Assembly (NCBI GenBank): GCA_010094045.1
Contig: ML986580.1
Span: forward strand, 202,059 to 266,058
Direction of reading: 5' to 3'
DNA length: 64,000 nucleotides
From: Lojkania enalia
Taxonomy: Eukaryota > Ascomycota > Dothideomycetes > Pleosporales
The first letter of the stretch is position 1; each line of letters starts with the position of its first letter. The notes below the pieces were generated by a model. That model did no database searches, was not told the DNA's origin, and saw only the letters and a list, made by a program, of their open reading frames with translations. Shown one piece after another: positions 57,966-64,000 of this stretch. Position numbers and translations under genes: made by a program.

Positions 57966-60570
57966 TCACATGATCCCCTCTTGAAATCTTTCCACTCCCC
58001 TCTTAATCTCCTTTACAATCTCCATTGCTTCGTCATGACTCTGCGCCTCAAAATCATACCTCTTCGTCTCGCGCTCTTTGAACACAATAACTCGAAACAT
58101 GCGATTGTGCTTCTTGCTCACCTTGCTTCCGACAATACTGGAAAAATGCACCGTGGTGGTCTTCCCGGGGGCTTCGAATAGGGATTTCGTGTTGTTCCCC
58201 GCGCCGCCCGCCTCCCCAGGCATTATGTGCATGTACTCGTTGTCGAGGGCGAGGATGCGTGAGGTGGAGGAGGCGAAGGACATAGGTTGTTTGCGGAGAA
58301 CGTTGTAGCGGCGGTAGTAGGATGTTGCGGTTGGGATGAGGTCATGTGAATGTTTGGCAAGCGGGTGAACGAGTGAGGTGCCGGTCATGGCTACGCCGGT
58401 GCGATCACTCTTCTTTGTCTTCTTGGGCGCGCCACCGGTGGATATAATAAGGGGGGCGTTCGGAGATGAGCTGCCTGGAGAGCCTGCTATGCCGAAGACG
58501 CCGTCGCCGACGAAGCGGCGGCGGACGAGGTCAAGGTCGGTGCGAGTTCCTAGTGCTTCGACTGTGCGGTCTGATGGCGCGACTGTGGTAGTGCCGGAGA
58601 CTTTGAGGACATACAGGCCTTTGTCCAGCTGGAGGTCTCGGCATACTTTGTCGAAAATTTCCGCAATGTAAGTATCGGTGGTACAGGGAACAGGAACATG
58701 CCGGGTGTTGAAGTTCTCGTCCGTGAAGTGGACGGTAACTGTCTTCGGCGCACCACTTCGTGTGGCTGCATGGGTTGCTGGTATAGCTGGCGCGTCGGCG
58801 AGGGTGTTAGCATCTTTGCGGGTCGCCGTTGGTGCGAACGAGGGGCCAATAATAGGGTTGCGGAAGCTTTTTGCTCGCATGGGCATCGGTTTCGGCGGAG
58901 GCTTCTTCTCAGTCTGACTGTCCGACTCGGATTTCTTTGAAGCTAGAGCAGCCGCTGCCTCTCGACTGTACACTGGCGTAACCTTTTCATTCTCGGCCAT
59001 CTCGCGCTCACTTGCTTGAACAAGAGCAAACTCATCCCAGGGCTTCTCCCGGGCTCGGGGACGCATCCCTCGGCTATTGTTCGACGCAAAGTCCATGAGA
59101 GCTTTGTTCCGCGTTAAGGGAGGAAACTCGTCGTCAACTTCGCCGTCGTCCCACATGCGTAATACCCAGCAGTTGACATTCATCTTTTCTTGTGGCAAAG
59201 GAGGTTCTATCTTTTCTTCTTGATATCGCAAAAGGGCATAGCCAATAGCTTCTGATACTGATACCGGCTCGCCCTTGTCGTCATGCTTTCTCAAGAGTAG
59301 CTCTATGGGTTTGGAAGGTTTAGAAGAAAATGGGACATAAATTCTAAGATAAATCGGATTGGCCTGAGCCTCACTCGCAGCCGACCAGGAAGCGAAACGC
59401 TGCAAAGGATTCGTCGGTTTGGATTCCTTCGCTTGAAGGGCTTGAGTTAATGCACTGATAGGCGGTACGAAGCTGATGGGTCGCGGGGGAGGGAGGGCCT
59501 GCAACGTCGGAGCAGGTGGTTGCTTGAGCTTCTTGGGGGATGTGCTGTTGAATGGTGTTACAGCGGTTGATATATCGCGGACGCCAGGTGGCGGCGAGTC
59601 CAGCTCGTCGGCGTCTCCAAGCAGAGACGCACTATCTGCTGTTCCTGAGAACTCAGAAGACAAGGTGCTGTCCGACTCGTCTCCCTCGTGTAGAGCTTCT
59701 AGATGTTCTTTCTCGTCCTCCTGTATTCGCGCTGCCAATAAATGACTTGCCTTGGCAGCTCCACGAGGAGTGACCTTCTTCTTCTGGAACACAAAGGAGT
59801 CAAGTTCGTTCTCGGAAGACATCTCACTGCTAGTCACTGTGTCTCTCCTTGCTCGCTCCTTGACAGTCTCCACTGTACTGAGTGAACCCCTCCGAGGAAA
59901 TTGGCTCTCCGGAGGTCTTGAAGGAGACGTAACCATCACGGACGGCCCTTCTCCATTGTCCATGAGCCGATTTCGGAGCGCTGACCCAGGAATAGGAGAT
60001 GAACCTGCCCGCGTCCGCAATGGCATTTTAGTAAACTTGATCTGATTGGCGGGTCTTTCAATTGCGGTCAGCGATACCCTCGAGTACCGAGATGTACTAT
60101 TTACCTTTGTGTTCCCTCACCTTCTTCGTCGCTCTCATCGCTAAGGTCGCTGCTGTCATCTTCCTCCAGCTGTTCCTTTCTCCGCCGTCTCTTGGTATGT
60201 AATGTAGGTCCAACAGTATCATTGCTTCCGCCACCTGTCACCATGCCGCCTTCTTCCTCATCCTCGCCAAAGTTGTCGGGCACTTTCAGCCCGGCCGATC
60301 GCGGCGCCTGGAAGTATTCGGAGGTAATAGCAGTGGGTATGGGCGGGGAGTAGGTTCGCTTGATATCGGTAGCGGGAGCCCAGCCAGCGGCGCGAAACGC
60401 AGGGTTGTTCAGAACGGAAGGATTGACGTTGATCAAGCGCTCGCCAACACCATCCTTAATCGACGACAAATACGCGGTTCGCAGTTGGTACAGCACGAAA
60501 CTACGCGCAGTTAGTGGTTGCGACGCGCCGAGCCCAGGGGGTACTACTCTTCATTTTGAAGGAGAGACAT
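57966..60570 (-). CDS. AVO1: TORC2 subunit AVO1/SIN1
   Basis: Scaffold subunit of TOR complex 2 that presents substrates such as AGC kinases at the plasma membrane. Exons 60548-60570 (MSLLQNE), 60105-60500 and 57966-60054 close in phase to 835 residues. The N-terminal segment FVLYQLRTAYLSSIKDGVGE is the conserved Sin1 start. The CRIM domain begins at about residue 375 (PIYLRIYVPFSSKPSKPIEL) and includes the acidic loop WDDGEVDDEFPPL. The Ras-binding-like domain starts at about 580 (TVHFTDENFNTRHVPV). The C-terminal PH domain covers about 705-835 (SYYRRYNVLRKQPMSF, ending FQEGIM). Low-complexity linkers lie between. Divergent from the PRCC gene. Confidence 0.95.
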
Positions 60571-60809
60571 GGTGCTCGGCTATAGCATCATTGCTTGGTG
60601 GTAAGTGTTCGTCCAGGCCAGCTGACGTAGGGTATCATTCACTCCATTGCATGCATAGCCCAGTGAAGGTCATGAGTGGCCTGGCAACGAGATGAAGTGA
60701 GGTTGATAGACCCTGGCTTGGCGCGCGGAGCTATCTGACCCAAACGCCGATCTCTGATTTCATCACCATCGACTTCGATGCCGCCACGTCTCCATACCCT
60801 CACGTCGCC

Positions 60810-62081
60810 ATGAATCTCATCGCCTACTCGGACTCGGACGAGTCCGACAACGACGCGGCCCCAGCCCTGCAGCCCGCCGTAAAGACAGCGCCGAAACCTA
60901 CCTTCCAGAAAGTCGTGGACCGATCATCTAGCAAGATCAAGCTCGATCTTCCGGCTCCGAAACAGCCAAAACCGGACAAGGACGATATTGAGGCCGAGGC
61001 TCCGCCAGCTAAGAAAGCGCGCACAGGCGGTGGGTTCGCCGGGTTTAACGCCCTGCTACCGGCTCCCAAAAAGGCGAATGCTACAGCCACTTTGACCACG
61101 ATTGCGACCGCAACAAGTCCGCCACAGGAAGAAGCAATCTCCTCAGGAAAACGGGGACTGGGAAAAGGATTAGGCGCAGGCGTGAGCCTCAAGACTGGTG
61201 CGGAGCCAGCTTTCAAAAGGGAACCGAAGATTGTAGAAGACTATGACGAGACCGGAACGGCCAAGAGCAATGAGTCGTTCAGAGAATTCCTTAAATTGCC
61301 CCCGCCAAAGACCGACTCAATATCCGAGCTTACCTCTGAGGTGACTCTTCCAAGACAGGACGTCGCAACGTTTAAACCGGAGGCCAAGCCAGCCAAAAAG
61401 CCCATGAAGTTCGTGCCTCTCTCAGTCAATAGAGGGAAAAAGAAGAAGCCGGTGGTTGCCCGCCCGGTAGGCCCTGCCGCAGAGCAAGCAGAGTCTGTGT
61501 CTACACCAACACAGCCGTTGATAGACTCAAGCCCCGCAAAGAAGCCAAAGGTCTCACTATTCTCGGTATCCTCGGAGGAGCAACCCGTCCCAGAAAATGG
61601 GACATCAATAGGGGAGTATAAGCCCCTACTTTTCAGCGGATCCGAGGAAGAAGAGCGAGGCGTCCAAGTACCAGAGAACGCCTTCGACGAAGATATCGCA
61701 GATACAGTGGCGCCCTCAACGGTGCAACCTCCAGCTCCGAGCACACGTACAGGCTCACAGAGTCTCATCGATGTAGCATCTGAACTCAACTTGACCGAAG
61801 CAGAAAGGAGGCGACTATTCGGTCGGAAAGGACGCAGTCCAGATCTATATTCAGCCAACATTGTGGAATTTAACACGGACCAGGAGTATGCACACAATAT
61901 GAAGGTGCGGGCAGAGGGCGAGACTGTCGAGCATAAGGCCCTGAAATCCATTTCAGGCACAGGCAAGAATAGCTTGAGGAGCCTCATCAATGTAGCTGTT
62001 ACTCAGAAGGATGCTCTCGAGGAGCATTTTAATACTGGCAGAAGGAACAAGAAGGAGGCGGGCAATAAATATGGTTGGTAA
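60810..62081 (+). CDS. PRCC-domain protein (mitotic checkpoint regulator type)
   Basis: 423 residues, intronless. The N terminus MNLIAYSDSDESDNDA is the acidic start common to PRCC relatives. Proline/alanine/lysine-rich linkers follow, and the conserved C-terminal PRCC block runs from NIVEFNTDQEYAHNMKVRAE to RRNKKEAGNKYGW. Animal PRCC binds a mitotic checkpoint protein and associates with splicing factors; in fungi the role is inferred. Divergent from AVO1 with 239 bp between starts. Confidence 0.92.
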   Translation: MNLIAYSDSDESDNDAAPALQPAVKTAPKPTFQKVVDRSSSKIKLDLPAPKQPKPDKDDIEAEAPPAKKARTGGGFAGFNALLPAPKKANATATLTTIATATSPPQEEAISSGKRGLGKGLGAGVSLKTGAEPAFKREPKIVEDYDETGTAKSNESFREFLKLPPPKTDSISELTSEVTLPRQDVATFKPEAKPAKKPMKFVPLSVNRGKKKKPVVARPVGPAAEQAESVSTPTQPLIDSSPAKKPKVSLFSVSSEEQPVPENGTSIGEYKPLLFSGSEEEERGVQVPENAFDEDIADTVAPSTVQPPAPSTRTGSQSLIDVASELNLTEAERRRLFGRKGRSPDLYSANIVEFNTDQEYAHNMKVRAEGETVEHKALKSISGTGKNSLRSLINVAVTQKDALEEHFNTGRRNKKEAGNKYGW

Positions 62082-62469
62082 TTTAGGAGCGGTTTTCACT
62101 ACCACAGACAATTTCCTGTCTTCGTCGATTCTACTGCCTCAAATTCAAATTATGCTCTTCACGAGCGTCCTCAGTTTGTAGGAGCTCGCGTCTTGAAGCT
62201 TTCCCCCCTGCATATAGCCTTTACAAATTAACTAGGAATAAAAGGCAATCACATCATATGAGAGGTTTCATCTAATCTTGACCCCTGAATTAAACGTCAT
62301 CTCCCCCAACAACCCTTTTCTCTCCCCACCACCGACTAGTCCACCCCCTGAAAACCCTTTTCTACAAGCTGAATCCACTAGAGACCAAGTAGTCCATTGA
62401 CCCAGCTATCCCTCTCCTAAACACTCCCAGATTTCATAGAGGTAGGAAACCCTCCTAAACCATCATCTA
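62082..62469. other. Convergent spacer
   Basis: 3' region of the PRCC gene and of the minus-strand hypothetical; no further feature seen. Confidence 0.45.
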
Positions 62470-63292
62470 CTAAAGCAACTCCACCCGCCGATTCAACGCA
62501 ACAAACATCGGATGATCATCTCCGAGGTATGCCCTCATCAACTGTACAACCGAGCACGCACGCACGAGAGCAGGAACCCACTTGGTCAGCCTCGGCAGCA
62601 CAACTTCCCCCAGGAACCTCCCCCAATGCACAATTTCTATGTCCCAGCCTGTCGTCTCCCTCAAATTCTTGAGAGTCTCGATAATGGCCGTCTCAACTGG
62701 GGCGTAGGCTGCGGGATCCTGCGGAAGGCGCTTATCAGGGGTGGCAGTTTTGAAATGGTCTGCGTGCTAGCGGAATTCTCTGAGTCTTCGTCCTAAATGA
62801 CGAAGGGTGTTTTGGCAGTGCTCGTGGTGGGCAAAGGTTGGATGTGTAGGTGTGCATGCAGGTGCAAATGATGCCTCGCTTGTAGAATAACTAGGCGCGA
62901 CCCCGCTTGCTCTAGAAATATATTTTCCCACCGATATAAGAGACAATGAAATCCCTGCTAGGCACAGTGTCACAGACAGCGTGGTTGGTCCAGAATACAG
63001 TATTCGGGTTCACTGTCATATAGCAATTTGGTACGTAGGAGCGCTTCAAGCGATTCATGGCCGGGAAGAGAATACCGCAAGCCGTAGTGTTTTCTAGCAC
63101 TAGAAGAGGGCCTCTGACTTCGTAGTAGTTGTAGAGGAAGCACGAGTGCAGTCGCCGGAAGCTTCTGAGACGCGAGAGTTTAATTTGAATATTGCCGTAT
63201 TCGACCGCTTCTAGAGCTATTCTCGCCACACCGAACCTCTCAAGGAGCATGAAGATGTCTGACAGGCTCCTAATATAATTTTCCAGAGGCAT
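62470..63292 (-). CDS. Hypothetical protein, exon structure uncertain
   Basis: Two protein-like minus-strand segments. 63292-62930 starts MPLENYIRSLSDIFMLLERF and contains VLENTTACGILFPAMNRL. 62740-62470 has AIIETLKNLRETTGWDIEIV and MRAYLGDDHPMFVALNRRV. They probably belong to one gene with an intron between them, beginning at a GTGGG donor near 62930 and ending near 62790. An in-frame TAG near 62768 would have to fall in the intron, or the gene is broken. No family recognised. Confidence 0.4.
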
Positions 63293-64000
63293 CAGTTCCT
63301 TGCAGCTGGCATGGATCCCCTCGACTTGTGCGATTGCTCCTTTCTATTCGTCATGGAGACTGAGGTACCAGTCAAGGATTTTGTCCTAGTTTATTTGTCT
63401 ATAGGGTGGTACAAGAGCAGCCCAATCCTGAATAACACAGTCACCACCCCTATATACTTGGAACTCCGGCCGCCATTGTTACCAATTCTATCTAGAGAAG
63501 AAAGCAGTCTGTAAAGGTAGGCGACACAACTCTCGAGCTCAAAGGGGCGAAAATGAAGTGCAAATTAAGGGGCTGATAGAGGAGTCGACAAGCAGAGGGG
63601 AAAATAACGTCGAGCAAAGAGAACGTTAAGAAGATGGTATGTGAGGGAAGCTTTTTATGGGACGCGTTTTAGGATCGTAATACGTATCAGTTAAACACAA
63701 TAAGAAAACGCCTTTCAACTCGACCCAATTTCCTCAGTTACCAAAAAATAACAGATTAAGTAATTATACACTGCACAAACTCAGGTTTCCTTACACAAAA
63801 ACCAGCATGATTTTTCTTCTTCTATAGACCATTTGATTCATTTGTAGCCTACTTAATATAACCCCCCTCTCTCCCGTCACCCACCAGCCCGTACTCCAGC
63901 ACCTCCTACCCTTAGTGCCCCATCCTACACACCCAATAAACCCTACCGAAAACCTGCCCCCCGGCAATATATATCTACACGCCAAGTCCCCACCAGCAAA
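63293..64000. other. Right edge, no supported gene
   Basis: AT-rich sequence with short open frames only. Possibly promoter of the minus-strand hypothetical. Confidence 0.5.

Overview
The window looks like nuclear DNA of a filamentous ascomycete (Pezizomycotina). The genes are interrupted by short introns of about 45-110 nt with GT-AG or occasionally GC-AG ends. Several Zn2Cys6 (fungal C6) transcription factors are present, together with secreted plant-cell-wall enzymes (GH5, GH11) and a cerato-platanin. Fungal housekeeping genes (ILV3, the TORC2 subunit AVO1/SIN1) and short LTR-retrotransposon remnants complete the picture. A plant-associated or saprotrophic lifestyle is likely. I cannot name the species.

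Layout. (1) 1-8.2 kb is a region of decay. It holds an intact cerato-platanin gene, a ruined metallo-beta-lactamase-fold gene, a jacalin-like lectin-domain gene broken at a homopolymer, and a gene of unknown family with one apparent frameshift. (2) 8.2-19.7 kb is a former gene cluster. An intact peptidase-C45/isopenicillin-N-acyltransferase-like gene and an intact CE4 deacetylase are divergent across a 105-N gap. They are followed by a pseudogenised 2-oxoglutarate/Fe(II) oxygenase, a pseudogenised UNC93-like transporter, and two divergent Zn2Cys6 regulators, the second probably shortened at its C terminus. (3) 21-26.2 kb carries ILV3 (dihydroxy-acid dehydratase) and a short-chain dehydrogenase. 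(4) 26.2-30 kb is transposon debris, including a Ty1/copia element with a target-site duplication and a striking 606-bp inverted repeat inside it. (5) 30.4-42.3 kb is a carbohydrate-use cluster whose first four genes are intact: Zn2Cys6 regulator, DUF2264 protein, GH88 unsaturated glucuronyl hydrolase, secreted GH5, and a sugar/acid transporter with one odd splice site. (6) 42.3-50.7 kb is gene-poor and AT-rich, with solo LTRs and one intact GH11 xylanase. (7) 50.7-62.1 kb is conserved core: NFKBIL1-like and NSRP1 as one divergent pair, AVO1/SIN1 and PRCC as another. A dead GFA-family gene, a solo LTR and a small membrane protein lie between the pairs.

How the genes fit together. The 30.4-42.3 kb block reads as a fungal polysaccharide-utilisation locus. 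The regulator and DUF2264 gene share a 299-bp promoter, and GH88 and GH5 share a 669-bp divergent promoter with two GGCTAA motifs. GH88 acts on lyase products, yet no recognised lyase is present, so the DUF2264 protein is the interesting unknown. The 8.2-19.7 kb block reads as a second metabolic cluster caught in decay.

Two families of solo LTRs (three and four copies, every one with a perfect 5-bp target-site duplication) and a third dispersed repeat show repeated retrotransposition followed by LTR-LTR recombination around these accessory blocks. Gene models here were built by eye from splice signals and reading frame. Positions of introns in intact genes are firm where the phases close exactly, and approximate in pseudogenes.
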